Below are positions 33,651 to 43,076 of a DNA stretch of 64,000 nucleotides, piece by piece. Within the stretch, counting starts at the first letter, position 1. Every line of letters starts with the position of its first letter. Source of the stretch: HGM04593 sp045631905 (lineage in GTDB: Bacteria > Bacteroidota > Bacteroidia > Bacteroidales > Bacteroidaceae). The notes under the pieces were generated by a model that worked only from the letters and a program-made list of their open reading frames with translations, was not told the DNA's origin and searched no databases. A program made the position numbers and the translations under genes. Location of the stretch: positions 1 through 64,000 of the forward strand of contig JAZQVO010000028.1 of NCBI GenBank assembly GCA_045631905.1. The letters are read 5' to 3'.

Positions 33651-36600
33651 TTACCATTTTATATTTAAACGGCTTTTTCCCTCTTGTTCTTTTATAACTT
33701 CAACCTTCACAGGGATACGTTCTATCATCTCTTGCAGGTGTGATATCACTCCCACCTTTCTGCCCTGTATATGTAGCTTTTCGAGAACCTCCATGGCTGT
33801 TGTCAGCGTCTCGTTGTCGAGTGAGCCGAAGCCCTCGTCGATGAAGAGCGACTCTATGTTCATCTTGCTCGATGAAAGAGAGGAGAGTGCAAGAGCAAGA
33901 GCTAGCGAAACTAGGAAAGTCTCTCCGCCCGACAAGCAATATACAGAGCGTTCCTCTTCGAGCATATCTCTGTCTATTATTTTAATCGCAAGTGAGTCGG
34001 TGTTTGCACGTCTCAGCCTGTAACGGTTCGAAATCTCTTTCAAGTGGAGATTTGCATACCCAAGCAGAGTGTCGAGCGTGTAACCTTGTGCTATCACTTT
34101 GAACTTGTTGCCATCGGAAGCTCCGAAGGTATCGTTCAGAATTTTCCATTTATTGCATACAGTCGTTTTTTCTGCATGAATTTCAATGAAATTTGCCAAA
34201 CTTTTTTTGCTCTCTTCGTTCTTTTTTAATGTGCTGTCTCTGTCGCTCAACTTGTCGAAAAGCTCTTTTCTTTCCTTCTCGGTTTCATTGAGCATAACTT
34301 GCAATGTGGCTATGCTTTCGTGCTCCATAGCTCTGTTCTCGGCTTCGCAGTGCTCTTTTAAAGCAGTCTCTCGCTCTTTAAGTGTGGCGTGAGCCATGAA
34401 AAGGCTTTTTTGCAATGTTTCAATCTTCTTGCGCAACGTAGCAATCTTGTTGCTGTCGGTTGTTACGATAGATCGCAGTTCCTCTATCGTCATATTATCC
34501 TGTCGCGCTTTTAAAAACTCCTCAGTCGCTTTTCGTTCCTTGTCGATAGTGCTTTGTAGTTGAACAATATCATTCTCAATCTTGTCGACGATTCCTTTTA
34601 TCTTCTCGAGCTTGGCATTTATATCACCTCGTTTCTCTATGCTTTTTCTCACAGCCTCGTTGGCTGTTGATATTTTTGTAGAGAATGCCTCTTCGAGCTC
34701 TTTTGCACTTTTATTCGTCCCAATCAGTTGCTCTATCTGCTTGATTCTTTTTTCAATCTCCTTTTCAGCGTTAGCGATGCGTGTTTCGAGTTCCGCTTCG
34801 GCCTTCTGCTTCTCCTCGATGCGCAAGGAGAGAGCCTTTTCTCTCTCTCTGTTTAAAGCCTCGCCCGATGCAGTCTCGGCAAGTTTGGTCTGTAAATCTG
34901 TCCACTTTTTGGCAATCTTTTGCAACTCTTTGGCAAAGTCCGGGCCGGGTATGCCGTTTCCCTCGTCAAAAGGTTTTAAAAGCCTGCCCACTCGTTCCCT
35001 TGCCACATTCACACTATCTTGTATAGCCTTTATTAATCCTTTGTGTATGTTTATGGTGCTTTTAGCCTCCTCAATACTATTCTCTAAATGTTCTATTCTG
35101 CTTTTTACCTCAGCTTTTGCTTTTGCAAGTGCACTCTCTTTTAAAGTAGCTTGAATGCTCTTTTCCACATTGTGGTGTATACTCCCGCATACAGGGCAGG
35201 GCTCTCCCTCAATAAGGCTGTTGCGCAGAATAACTATCTCCTCGGGCAAGAGGGAGTTTAATCTTTCAGCCTCTTTCTTTTCGTTTTGCAGGCTCTTTTC
35301 ATTGTTGGCCAACAGCTCTTCAGCCTTTTTTAGAATCTCGGTTTTTGTTCCCAAGAGTTTCTCCTCATCGGCAATCTCTGTTATTCCGGCTACAATTATT
35401 TCGCTTTTTTCAACAATCTCACTATATCTCTCATGCTTTTCGAACCACTCTGTAATTTGCGCCTTTTCTTGCAGTTGTTGCTTGATAGCTTTCAAAAGTG
35501 CGCTCGCCTCTTTTTCAAATTCCTCTCTCTCTTTCCTGTGCTTATACAGCTCCTCGGCTATCTCTCTCTTGCGTTGTGCAATATTGCGACACTCGTTCTC
35601 AATTTCCAGAGCATTCTCAATCTTGGGGCGTGCCTCGGCCCACATTTTGCCAAGTTCTTCTTGTTCTTCAATTTTCTTCTCTGTCTCTTTTTCGGTCTCT
35701 TCAAATTCCTTTGCGTAAAGAGTGGCAGCTGTGCGGTTTTTAAGCAGATGCTCCCTTTCGGTAACAATCTGTTTTTCGGCTGTAATCAGTGCCATATATG
35801 TGTCGCGTATATCCTGTACGCTATCGGCACGTTCAATAAATAGCATATCGCCCTTAGATTCTGCGATATTCAGTTGTGCCGTTTCAACCATTTTTTGTGC
35901 CTCTTGAAGGTAGCCCCTCAAAACAGCCTCTCTCTCGCACCACGATATTTTTTTCTCTATGGTTTTTATTAAGAGTTCTTTCTCTTTTATAACCCCTTCG
36001 AGTTCGGCTTTCTCCTTTTGTATCTTTTCAACATCTTCTTCGTTGAGAAGATGCAAGTCCTGCATCTTTTCTTCAATTATTTTAAGTTCCGAAGATATTT
36101 GTTTATGCTTTTCGAATATCCTTTCCGATATCTTCGAATAGATTTCGGTACCTGTAAGTTTTTCAAGAATTTCGGCTTTATCTTTTTCGTTTGCCTTCAA
36201 AAATGTTGCAAAGTCGCCCTGTGCAAGTAGTACCGCTCTTGTAAATTGGTCGAATGTGAGCCCTACGAGCTCCGAAATTTTATCCCGCACCTCATCTTTG
36301 TCACCTTCGAATCTGTTGTTCGAAACAAGGTCGTAAAGTGCATGCTCGCTTTTTTGCAGTTTGCCGTTGCCCTTGTCACGTGCGCGGCGCACACTCCATC
36401 TTGCGCGGTAGGTGTGGCCGTCGAGCCCAATAAAATCCACCTCGGCGTATCCGTTGCCAGCTCCTCTTCTTAGAATGTTGCGTGTATCACGCTCCTTTAT
36501 TGTATAATTGTCGGTGTCTATAATGTCGCAGTTGGTGCCGGCCTTCTTAATACGTGGCGATGTGGCATATAATGCTACACACATAGCATCGAGTATGGTC

Positions 36601-36731
36601 GATTTGCCGGCACCCGTTGGGCCGGTTATTGCAAATATTCCCGCATCGGAAAGCGGGGGAGTGGTAAAATCAATTTCAAATTCCTCTTCAAGTGATGCGA
36701 GGTTTTTACCTCTTATAACCAAAATCTTCAT
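33651..36731 (-). CDS. sbcC: SbcC, nuclease-associated SMC-like ATPase
   Basis: A 1026-residue Rad50-type ATPase. Walker A is GPTGAGKSTILDAM; two long coiled coils flank a zinc hook (GEPCPVCGSIHH, near residue 505); the C-terminal ABC signature is LSGGETFLVSLALALAL and Walker B LFIDEGFGSLD. With SbcD it opens hairpins and trims DNA ends, notably long palindromes, of which this window has several at gene ends. Its start overlaps the sbcD stop by four bases. Confidence 0.95.
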   Translation of the reverse strand: MKILVIRGKNLASLEEEFEIDFTTPPLSDAGIFAITGPTGAGKSTILDAMCVALYATSPRIKKAGTNCDIIDTDNYTIKERDTRNILRRGAGNGYAEVDFIGLDGHTYRARWSVRRARDKGNGKLQKSEHALYDLVSNNRFEGDKDEVRDKISELVGLTFDQFTRAVLLAQGDFATFLKANEKDKAEILEKLTGTEIYSKISERIFEKHKQISSELKIIEEKMQDLHLLNEEDVEKIQKEKAELEGVIKEKELLIKTIEKKISWCEREAVLRGYLQEAQKMVETAQLNIAESKGDMLFIERADSVQDIRDTYMALITAEKQIVTEREHLLKNRTAATLYAKEFEETEKETEKKIEEQEELGKMWAEARPKIENALEIENECRNIAQRKREIAEELYKHRKEREEFEKEASALLKAIKQQLQEKAQITEWFEKHERYSEIVEKSEIIVAGITEIADEEKLLGTKTEILKKAEELLANNEKSLQNEKKEAERLNSLLPEEIVILRNSLIEGEPCPVCGSIHHNVEKSIQATLKESALAKAKAEVKSRIEHLENSIEEAKSTINIHKGLIKAIQDSVNVARERVGRLLKPFDEGNGIPGPDFAKELQKIAKKWTDLQTKLAETASGEALNREREKALSLRIEEKQKAEAELETRIANAEKEIEKRIKQIEQLIGTNKSAKELEEAFSTKISTANEAVRKSIEKRGDINAKLEKIKGIVDKIENDIVQLQSTIDKERKATEEFLKARQDNMTIEELRSIVTTDSNKIATLRKKIETLQKSLFMAHATLKERETALKEHCEAENRAMEHESIATLQVMLNETEKERKELFDKLSDRDSTLKKNEESKKSLANFIEIHAEKTTVCNKWKILNDTFGASDGNKFKVIAQGYTLDTLLGYANLHLKEISNRYRLRRANTDSLAIKIIDRDMLEEERSVYCLSGGETFLVSLALALALSSLSSSKMNIESLFIDEGFGSLDNETLTTAMEVLEKLHIQGRKVGVISHLQEMIERIPVKVEVIKEQEGKSRLNIKW

Positions 36732-37918
36732 GCTTCAACCTCCTTTATTACTTCCATGAGCAACTCTTCTAAATCTTGTGGCATCTCGGCGTTGTCATAT
36801 TTCTGCTTGTAAGCAATTTTTGCAAGTTCCAAAGGTGCTATGCTCTTAAATTCGTCGTAAGTAATTATCTCGTTCTCTGTTTCGCTTTTGTTTGCCGACA
36901 CGGCAACTATTCTGGCGAGCCTCACTGCACGCCCCTCAACAGCTTTTTCAATCTGTTGCCGACGTGTAGGGTCGGGGCCCTTCGTGAGTACCTTCACCTC
37001 GAGAAAGGGTGTGAACTTGTCGTTCTCGCCGGCCGGTATCTTCTTAATCTCTTCTAAAACCTCCTCTATAGGCTGTGCAACTTGCGGTATCGACAAGAGC
37101 TTTACAGGTGCTTCAAAAGGTATCTTTTTAATATCTGCATCATTGCCGTTTATAGTCAATAATGTTACACTCTGTTTGTTGTCCCTCTCGGCAAACGACA
37201 TGGGTAATGGTGCACCTGAATATCTCATGTTTTCTCTGCCACAAACCCGTTGGGCTTTATGCAGGTGCCCCAACGCTGTATAAACTATGTTCTTGTGAGA
37301 GAAAAAGGGCGTTACCTGGTCGAGCCCGCCTATGGTGGTGCGTTCCGAACGGTCGTCGGTCGATGTCAATGCTCCCGATGCTTGCAGGTGCCCCATGGCT
37401 ATCACAAATTTGTATTTTTCAATAGCTATATTGTAAAGCGTGTGATAAAAGTTCTTAACCCCTTCGCTATGGCTTTCGGCGGTAGGGTAGTCTCCTTGCC
37501 TCAGGTAGGGTACGGCAAGGCAACAGCCCCCCTCTTTTATGGGTATAATGAGTTTCTCATAATCGTATGTCCCATCGGCTGTACGGCTTACAACTCCTCT
37601 TACCGTAACATTATAGTTTTCGAGCAGGGGCCCGGGTGCTTCGAGCCTTGCCGCCGAGTCGTGGTTTCCGGCAGTTATAATAATTTGTAACTCGGGGTTT
37701 TGCGATGTTACCTCCTTTATGAAATTAAAATAAATCTTTTGCGATTCGGCCGAGGGGTTGTGACTATCAAATGTGTCACCAGACAAAAGCAATAAATCGG
37801 CTTTCTCGCTCTTTATGACACCAAGCAACCAATCGAGGAAATTTTTATGTTCGTGTCCCCTCTCATGTCCGAAAAAAGTTTGCCCCAAGTGCCAGTCCGA
37901 TGTATGTATAATCTTCAT
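36728..37918 (-). CDS. sbcD: SbcD, exonuclease subunit
   Basis: A 396-residue Mre11-type phosphoesterase. Metal-binding motifs are all present: SDWHLGQ, GDTFDS, TAGNHDS, MGHLQAS and GHLHKAQ. It is the first gene of the sbcD-sbcC-addA-addB series. It diverges from panB across 184 bp. Confidence 0.95.
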   Translation of the reverse strand: MKIIHTSDWHLGQTFFGHERGHEHKNFLDWLLGVIKSEKADLLLLSGDTFDSHNPSAESQKIYFNFIKEVTSQNPELQIIITAGNHDSAARLEAPGPLLENYNVTVRGVVSRTADGTYDYEKLIIPIKEGGCCLAVPYLRQGDYPTAESHSEGVKNFYHTLYNIAIEKYKFVIAMGHLQASGALTSTDDRSERTTIGGLDQVTPFFSHKNIVYTALGHLHKAQRVCGRENMRYSGAPLPMSFAERDNKQSVTLLTINGNDADIKKIPFEAPVKLLSIPQVAQPIEEVLEEIKKIPAGENDKFTPFLEVKVLTKGPDPTRRQQIEKAVEGRAVRLARIVAVSANKSETENEIITYDEFKSIAPLELAKIAYKQKYDNAEMPQDLEELLMEVIKEVEA

Positions 37919-38055
37919 TATCTCAAATTAAAATACTATTGCTAATTTACAAAAAAAAAGAGCTGTCAAGCAAATAACTCACACACTTTATTACAGCTGT
38001 TTACCTCTTTATGTCATATTTATGCAAATTATTACCATAATCAATAAATTTAGGT

Positions 38056-38063
38056 TACCTTTG
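38056..38063 (+). promoter_or_regulatory. -7 element of panB
   Basis: TACCTTTG, 40 bp before the panB start. Confidence 0.6.
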
Positions 38064-38102
38064 TAGCCAAATTAATTAAAGTAATTTAAAAGTAAAAAGA
38101 GT

Positions 38103-38924
38103 ATGTCGAAATATATTGTTGAAGATCCGCGTAAGGTAACAACCCATCGCTTTATTGAGATGAAACGTAAGGGTGAGAAAATTGCGATGCTTACAGCCTA
38201 TGACTACACAACCGCAATGCTTATAGATGGTGCAGGTGTCGATGCTATACTTGTTGGCGATTCGGCATCGAATGTAATGGCCGGTAACGTAACAACCCTT
38301 CCCATAACCCTCGACCAGATGATTTACCATGCAAAATCGGTGGTTCGCGGTGTAAAACGTGCTCTTGTGGTTGTTGATATGCCTTTTGGTACATATCAGG
38401 TAAATGCCGACGAAGCGGTGAAAAATGCTATACGCATAATGAAAGAGAGCCATGCCGACGCTCTTAAATTAGAGGGTGGTGAAGAGATACTCCCTTCGGT
38501 ACGCAAGATTCTCGATGCCGGTATCCCCATCATGGGTCACCTTGGGCTCACCCCTCAAAGCATTAACAAATTTGGAACATATAGCGTGCGTGCCAAGGAC
38601 GAGGCCGAGGCCGAGAAGTTATGTCGCGATGCGCTTCTCCTGCAAGAGGCAGGCTGTTTTGCACTTGTTCTCGAGAAAATTCCTGCAAACTTAGGTACAA
38701 AGGTTGCATCTGAGTTAGATATACCCGTTATAGGAATAGGTGCAGGTGGCAATGTCGATGGTCAGGTGCTTGTATATGCCGATATGCTTGGCATGACAGC
38801 CGATTTTACTCCTCGTTTCCTCCGTCGCTATGCCGACCTGCATACCGTTATAACCGATGCTGTGGGTAATTATGTGGGCGATGTAAAGGCTTGCGATTTT
38901 CCTAACGAAAAAGAGCAATATTAA
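38103..38924 (+). CDS. panB: 3-methyl-2-oxobutanoate hydroxymethyltransferase
   Basis: A 273-residue enzyme that makes ketopantoate from 2-ketoisovalerate and methylenetetrahydrofolate, the first committed step to pantothenate and CoA. Signature stretches include KIAMLTAYDYTTAMLIDGAGVDAILVGDSASNVM, LKLEGG and GHLGLTPQS. Length is normal. Other pan genes are not nearby; the gene is a single transcription unit ending in a strong shared terminator. Confidence 0.96.
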   Translation: MSKYIVEDPRKVTTHRFIEMKRKGEKIAMLTAYDYTTAMLIDGAGVDAILVGDSASNVMAGNVTTLPITLDQMIYHAKSVVRGVKRALVVVDMPFGTYQVNADEAVKNAIRIMKESHADALKLEGGEEILPSVRKILDAGIPIMGHLGLTPQSINKFGTYSVRAKDEAEAEKLCRDALLLQEAGCFALVLEKIPANLGTKVASELDIPVIGIGAGGNVDGQVLVYADMLGMTADFTPRFLRRYADLHTVITDAVGNYVGDVKACDFPNEKEQY

Positions 38925-38960
38925 TTGCAGGTAGTATACACCTTTGGTATTTATAGGTGC

Positions 38961-38998
38961 AAAAAAAGAGAGGCTTTCAGTGAAGCCTCTCTTTTTTT
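38961..38998. terminator. Bidirectional terminator between panB and a DUF4369 gene
   Basis: AAAAAAAGAGAGGCTT pairs with AAGCCTCTCTTTTTTT around a six-base loop, serving convergent genes. Confidence 0.93.
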
Positions 38999-39015
38999 GA
39001 TGCTGTAAAATATGT

Positions 39016-39789
39016 TTATTCAACAGTTTCGTCATTAATCATATTGTTCATCTCGAGCTCCAGCTCCTGCATTTCGTAATCGTCGGGTGCGCCGGAGTAG
39101 TTGCGTTCTTGTGAAACCTCGTACAAAATTTCAAATAACGGGTTATTGTCGGCATCTTTATTCTCTTCGGGAACCTCAGCCATCAGTCTGCTCAACTCGC
39201 TATTATCGAATATGTCGATAAAACGTACAAGAAAGAACAAACCTGCCATGTTTTCAATATTCTTCTCAACTACACTTTTTGTATAAGTCGTAGCATCGTA
39301 CATAGCCATGTAGCTTTTGTTCTCAAGCTCGGCTTTTTGCTTTTCGCTCATAGTGGAGTCTTGTAATAATGCCTCTTGATAGGTCATTATTTGAGCGAAA
39401 TAACTTTGCAGTGAGTCTTCGATAGCAGTGTTTATGTCGTTTGTGGCAGTTCCTGTTATACGATAGCTCTCGGTTGTAAATTCTGCATTAATATTGCCCG
39501 GCTCCAAGAAAAACATTGCATATAAAGGTGTTACGTCGGTATCGTCTACCCGGTAATCATACTTTATATAAAATATTTTGCAACCATCTTGCTTGCCGTG
39601 AAAAGCAAATTTCCCGTCTTTAATAACACTCCTTTCTGTTACTATAAAATCCATACCATCGTTGGAGTATCCAAGCTCGACAGTGTCACCGTCGGCAACA
39701 CCTTCAATGGTGCCGTTTATGCGATATTCGGGAGTGTTACACGCACAAAAAAACAATATGGTCGATAAAACTATAAGTAACTGTCTCAT
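39016..39789 (-). CDS. DUF4369-type lipoprotein
   Basis: A 257-residue protein with a lipoprotein signal (LLIVLSTILFFCAC) and an N-terminal beta-rich DUF4369-like domain (YRINGTIEGVADGDTVELGY, VIKDGKFAFHG). In many relatives this domain precedes a thioredoxin fold; here only an acidic helical region follows (ADNNPLFEILYEVSQ), with no CxxC, so a redox role is unlikely. It starts 14 bp after the prs stop. Confidence 0.78.
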   Translation of the reverse strand: MRQLLIVLSTILFFCACNTPEYRINGTIEGVADGDTVELGYSNDGMDFIVTERSVIKDGKFAFHGKQDGCKIFYIKYDYRVDDTDVTPLYAMFFLEPGNINAEFTTESYRITGTATNDINTAIEDSLQSYFAQIMTYQEALLQDSTMSEKQKAELENKSYMAMYDATTYTKSVVEKNIENMAGLFFLVRFIDIFDNSELSRLMAEVPEENKDADNNPLFEILYEVSQERNYSGAPDDYEMQELELEMNNMINDETVE

Positions 39790-39803
39790 ACAAACAAAAC
39801 GTA

Positions 39804-40739
39804 TCAGCAGATATATTGTTTACTGATAGATTGGTTGTTGAGAACGCACTCGATAGCCTCGGCGAAGATGCGTGCAATAGACAACTGCTTTACCTTGGGG
39901 CAACCGCGGTCGTAGGGGATACTGTTTGTAAATACAATCTCTTCCATAGAAGACTCGCGTACGCGCTCCGATGCGTTACCCGACATGATGCAGTGTGATG
40001 CTATGGCACGAACCGATTTTGCACCATTCTCAATCATGAGGTTTGCAGCTTTTGAGATAGTACCTGCGGTGTCTACGATATCATCGACAAGTACAACATT
40101 CTTGTCTTTTACATCGCCGATAATCTGCATGCTCTCAACAACATTTGCTTTGGCGCGTGTCTTGTGGCAAAGTACCAGGGGCACACCAAGGCATTTAGAG
40201 TATGCGCTGGCACGTTTAGAACCTCCAACATCGGGTGTTGCTATTACAAGGTCGTCGAGTTTCAATGAGTTGATATAAGGGATAAACACCATAGAAGCGT
40301 AGAGGTGGTCTACGGGGATATCAAAGAAACCTTGAATTTGGTCTGCATGAAGGTCCATGGTGATGATACGGCTTACACCGGCAACGCTCAAAAGGTCGGC
40401 AACAAGCTTTGCACCGATAGATACACGAGGCTTGTCCTTACGGTCCTGACGTGCCCAGCCAAAATAGGGCATAACTGCAACGATGCTTTTGGCCGAAGCG
40501 CGTTTTGCGGCATCAACCATGAGCAACAATTCCATCAAGTTGTCGGAATTGGGGAATGTCGATTGAACAAGGAAAACGTGCTTTCCACGAATAGATTCCT
40601 CGTACGATACTGCAAATTCACCGTCGGCAAAATAGGTGGTGTTCATCTGACCGAGTTCGCAACCCAACTCTTTGCAAATCTCTTCTGCCATGTAACGCGA
40701 TTTTGTACCGGCAAACACCATGTAGGGAGTATTGTTCAT
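39804..40739 (-). CDS. prs: Ribose-phosphate pyrophosphokinase
   Basis: A 311-residue enzyme that makes PRPP from ribose 5-phosphate and ATP; PRPP feeds the PurF-type and pyrimidine enzymes also encoded here. Diagnostic stretches: FADGEFAVSYEESIRGKHVFLVQSTFP, PYFGWARQDRKDKPR, and the PRPP loop VVLVDDIVDTAGT. Its length is typical. The start at MNNTPYMVFAGTKSR fits homologues. Confidence 0.96.
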   Translation of the reverse strand: MNNTPYMVFAGTKSRYMAEEICKELGCELGQMNTTYFADGEFAVSYEESIRGKHVFLVQSTFPNSDNLMELLLMVDAAKRASAKSIVAVMPYFGWARQDRKDKPRVSIGAKLVADLLSVAGVSRIITMDLHADQIQGFFDIPVDHLYASMVFIPYINSLKLDDLVIATPDVGGSKRASAYSKCLGVPLVLCHKTRAKANVVESMQIIGDVKDKNVVLVDDIVDTAGTISKAANLMIENGAKSVRAIASHCIMSGNASERVRESSMEEIVFTNSIPYDRGCPKVKQLSIARIFAEAIECVLNNQSISKQYIC

Positions 40740-40802
40740 AATATAGCTAATTTATTGTTTTTGTTCTTTTTTTTATTTTTACAAGGTGACAAAATTTATC
40801 TG

Positions 40803-41387
40803 TCATAATTTATCGACAACTTTTTTCAAGTGTTTGAAACGGTCTATGAGGTCGGTGTAGTCGGTCGAACGGCAAGGGTCGAAATTTGCCCATAGTTGTT
40901 CGTCGAGTATAATACCTCCAAAACCATAGGCCGGCAGACGCTTCATATTTGCCTCGTCAATGTTACCGAAAGCCCATGTCTTTTTGTTTATCATTTTTTT
41001 GCCAATCTCGTTGAGCTCGGTACTTTGGTAGAATGTGCGACCAAGGGGGCCGAAACATACAATATCGTATGTTTCTCTAAGTTCCTTTAACTCTTTGAGA
41101 TTGTGAGCATATCCCACGAATTTACCCTGCTCGTTACCCATGGGCGGGTTCGACGACAAGGAGAAAAGTGTTCCGGCAAGGTTGTATTCTTGCATCAGAC
41201 GGCCACTACACGAGAATATACGTTTGTGATATTTTTTTGGAATAAGACTGAGCAATCTCTCAATGAATTGAGGGTGTGGGTACGATTTGTAGAGGAATAA
41301 ATAATCGAGCCCCTCTTCAAAAAGACGGGTTATGATTTTATCTTCCTCAACAAAAAAAGTTGGTTTTGTGGCTACTGCCAGTTTCAT
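40803..41387 (-). CDS. ThiE/TenI-like TIM-barrel protein
   Basis: A 194-residue protein (start MKLAVATKPTFFVEED) resembling proteins annotated as thiamine phosphate synthase in Bacteroidales. It lacks the classical phosphate- and pyrimidine-binding motifs of ThiE (no INDR, no HLGQ-like stretch); the matching place reads IILDEQLW. I infer a divergent TenI-like barrel that has probably lost the thiamine reaction. An upstream in-frame ATG at 41420 is less likely. It lies 63 bp upstream of prs and may be cotranscribed with it. Confidence 0.65.
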   Translation of the reverse strand: MKLAVATKPTFFVEEDKIITRLFEEGLDYLFLYKSYPHPQFIERLLSLIPKKYHKRIFSCSGRLMQEYNLAGTLFSLSSNPPMGNEQGKFVGYAHNLKELKELRETYDIVCFGPLGRTFYQSTELNEIGKKMINKKTWAFGNIDEANMKRLPAYGFGGIILDEQLWANFDPCRSTDYTDLIDRFKHLKKVVDKL

Positions 41388-41624
41388 ATTTATCTGTGGT
41401 ATTTTGTGTTTATTTCTCAATGCTCTGCAAAATTAATAATTTTATTATAAAGCATACGAATAACTATAACAATTATTTAAGATTTTCTATAAATTCTGTT
41501 GTTTTTAGTTGTTTTTCTCATGCACTTGCTATTCTTCTTGTGCTTTTTTCAACTTCGTCGTTTAAAACAAAATGGTTGTTGCGCTTGTTTTTTTACTTCG
41601 GAAACCGTAAAAAAATATTCGATT

Positions 41625-42140
41625 ATGGCAAAAGAAAGTATTTTGATATTACGACAACGTATAGAATTACCTCGTTTGCTCGACCAGTTAAATGCCGCGT
41701 TGAGCGAAGAGTGGTTGTCTTTTTATCAGTATTGGGTTGCAAGTTTAGTTGTAGAAGGTGCCATGCGTGCCGATGTGCAACGTGAGTTCGAAGAGCATGC
41801 TATGGAGGAGTTTAACCATGCAAAGTTGCTTGCCGACAGGATTATTCAGTTGGAAGGTGAGCCTGTTCTCGACCCTTCTCAATGGTTTGTTCTTGCAAGG
41901 TGTAAATATAAAGCACCCATAAAGAACGATGTGATAAACTTGTTGCGCGATAATATTGCAGCAGAGCGTTGTGCTGTAATACGCTACGAGGAGATTGCCT
42001 CCTTTACAAACAATATCGATTTTACAACCTGTGACATAGTTAAACGCATAATGGCCGAGGAAGAGGAGCATGAGCAGGACTTGCAGGATTGTTTGCGCGA
42101 TATTGAATGGATTATGCAGTCGGTAACCGTAAAGTGCTGA
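41625..42140 (+). CDS. Ferritin-like Dps/bacterioferritin-related protein
   Basis: A 171-residue four-helix diiron protein. Ligand pairs appear as EEWLSFYQYW, EEHAMEEFNHAKLLADRI, AAERCAVIRYEEI and AEEEEHEQDL, the layout of Dps-like bacterioferritin-related proteins (DpsL in Bacteroides). It would store iron and remove peroxide. The ATG at 41625 (MAKESILIL) gives the normal length; an upstream in-frame start would add 42 hydrophobic residues with no homologous counterpart. It is a single gene with its own terminator. Confidence 0.88.
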   Translation: MAKESILILRQRIELPRLLDQLNAALSEEWLSFYQYWVASLVVEGAMRADVQREFEEHAMEEFNHAKLLADRIIQLEGEPVLDPSQWFVLARCKYKAPIKNDVINLLRDNIAAERCAVIRYEEIASFTNNIDFTTCDIVKRIMAEEEEHEQDLQDCLRDIEWIMQSVTVKC

Positions 42141-42183
42141 TAAACAACAAACGGGCGATTAAAAATCGCCCGTTTGTTGTTTA
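42141..42183. terminator. Bidirectional terminator between the ferritin-like gene and aguB
   Basis: A perfect 20-bp stem (left arm begins TAAACAACAAACGGG) with a three-base loop. The right arm overlaps the aguB stop codon. Confidence 0.93.
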
Positions 42184-43074
42184 TTCTTCATCGAGAAAGC
42201 GTTTGGTTATAGGGTGGTACTCTTCGATGCGTCTGTCGCGCAAGAAAGGCCACCATTGACGCACCTCCTCGCTACGTTTGAGGCTTACCTCCACAACCTC
42301 TATCTGCTCCTTTTCGCCAAAGTGGGCAATGAACTCTCCTTGCGGGCCGGCCACGAAACTATGTCCCCAGAATTTTATTCCGCGTGTCATGCCCGAAGGG
42401 TCGGGCTCGTGTCCGCAACGGTTTACTGCGATTACAGGCAGACCGTTTGCTACTGCGTGTCCGCGCTGTACAGTTTGCCATGCACCCAGCTGGCGCTCCT
42501 GCTCCTCCTTTGTGTCGCTGCTTTCCCAGCCTATTGCGGTGGGGTATATCAAGAGGTCGGCACCGCGCAGAGCCATGAGACGTGCACCCTCGGGGTACCA
42601 CTGATCCCAGCAGACCTGTACGCCCAGGGTTCCTATGCTTGTTTTTATGGGGCGGAACCCTATGTCGCCGGGTGTAAAATAGAACTTTTCGTAATATGCG
42701 GGGTCGTCGGGTATGTGCATCTTGCGATATTTACCCGCGATACTGCCATCGCTGTCAAAAACAACGGCTGTGTTGTGGTAAAGCCCTTTTGCGCGAGCTT
42801 CGAAGAGTGATGTTACAAGCACAACTCCGCATTCAGAGGCTACCTTGCCATAAAAATCGGTCGAAGGACCGGGGATAGGTTCGGCATATGAGAAATTTTC
42901 TGTCGATTCAACCTGGCAGAAGTATGGCGAGTTGTGCAACTCTTGTAACACAACAAGTTGTGCACCTTTTTTTGCGGTTTCTCTTATGGCATCGGCAAGT
43001 TTTGCCTTGTTCTGCTCAATATCGGTGCCTATGCTTAATTGTATTATTCCTATTTTAATATTGCTGTTACTCAT
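42181..43074 (-). CDS. aguB: N-carbamoylputrescine amidase
   Basis: A 297-residue nitrilase-family hydrolase that converts N-carbamoylputrescine to putrescine. The catalytic triad is visible: Glu in VVLQELHNSPYFC, Lys in GKYRKMHIPDD, and Cys in VQVCWDQWYPEGAR. The start at 43074 (MSNSNIKIG) lies 2 bp after the aguA stop; an upstream ATG would overlap that gene. It is the last gene of the DUF2148-aguA-aguB operon. Confidence 0.93.
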   Translation of the reverse strand: MSNSNIKIGIIQLSIGTDIEQNKAKLADAIRETAKKGAQLVVLQELHNSPYFCQVESTENFSYAEPIPGPSTDFYGKVASECGVVLVTSLFEARAKGLYHNTAVVFDSDGSIAGKYRKMHIPDDPAYYEKFYFTPGDIGFRPIKTSIGTLGVQVCWDQWYPEGARLMALRGADLLIYPTAIGWESSDTKEEQERQLGAWQTVQRGHAVANGLPVIAVNRCGHEPDPSGMTRGIKFWGHSFVAGPQGEFIAHFGEKEQIEVVEVSLKRSEEVRQWWPFLRDRRIEEYHPITKRFLDEE

Positions 43075-43076
43075 GG

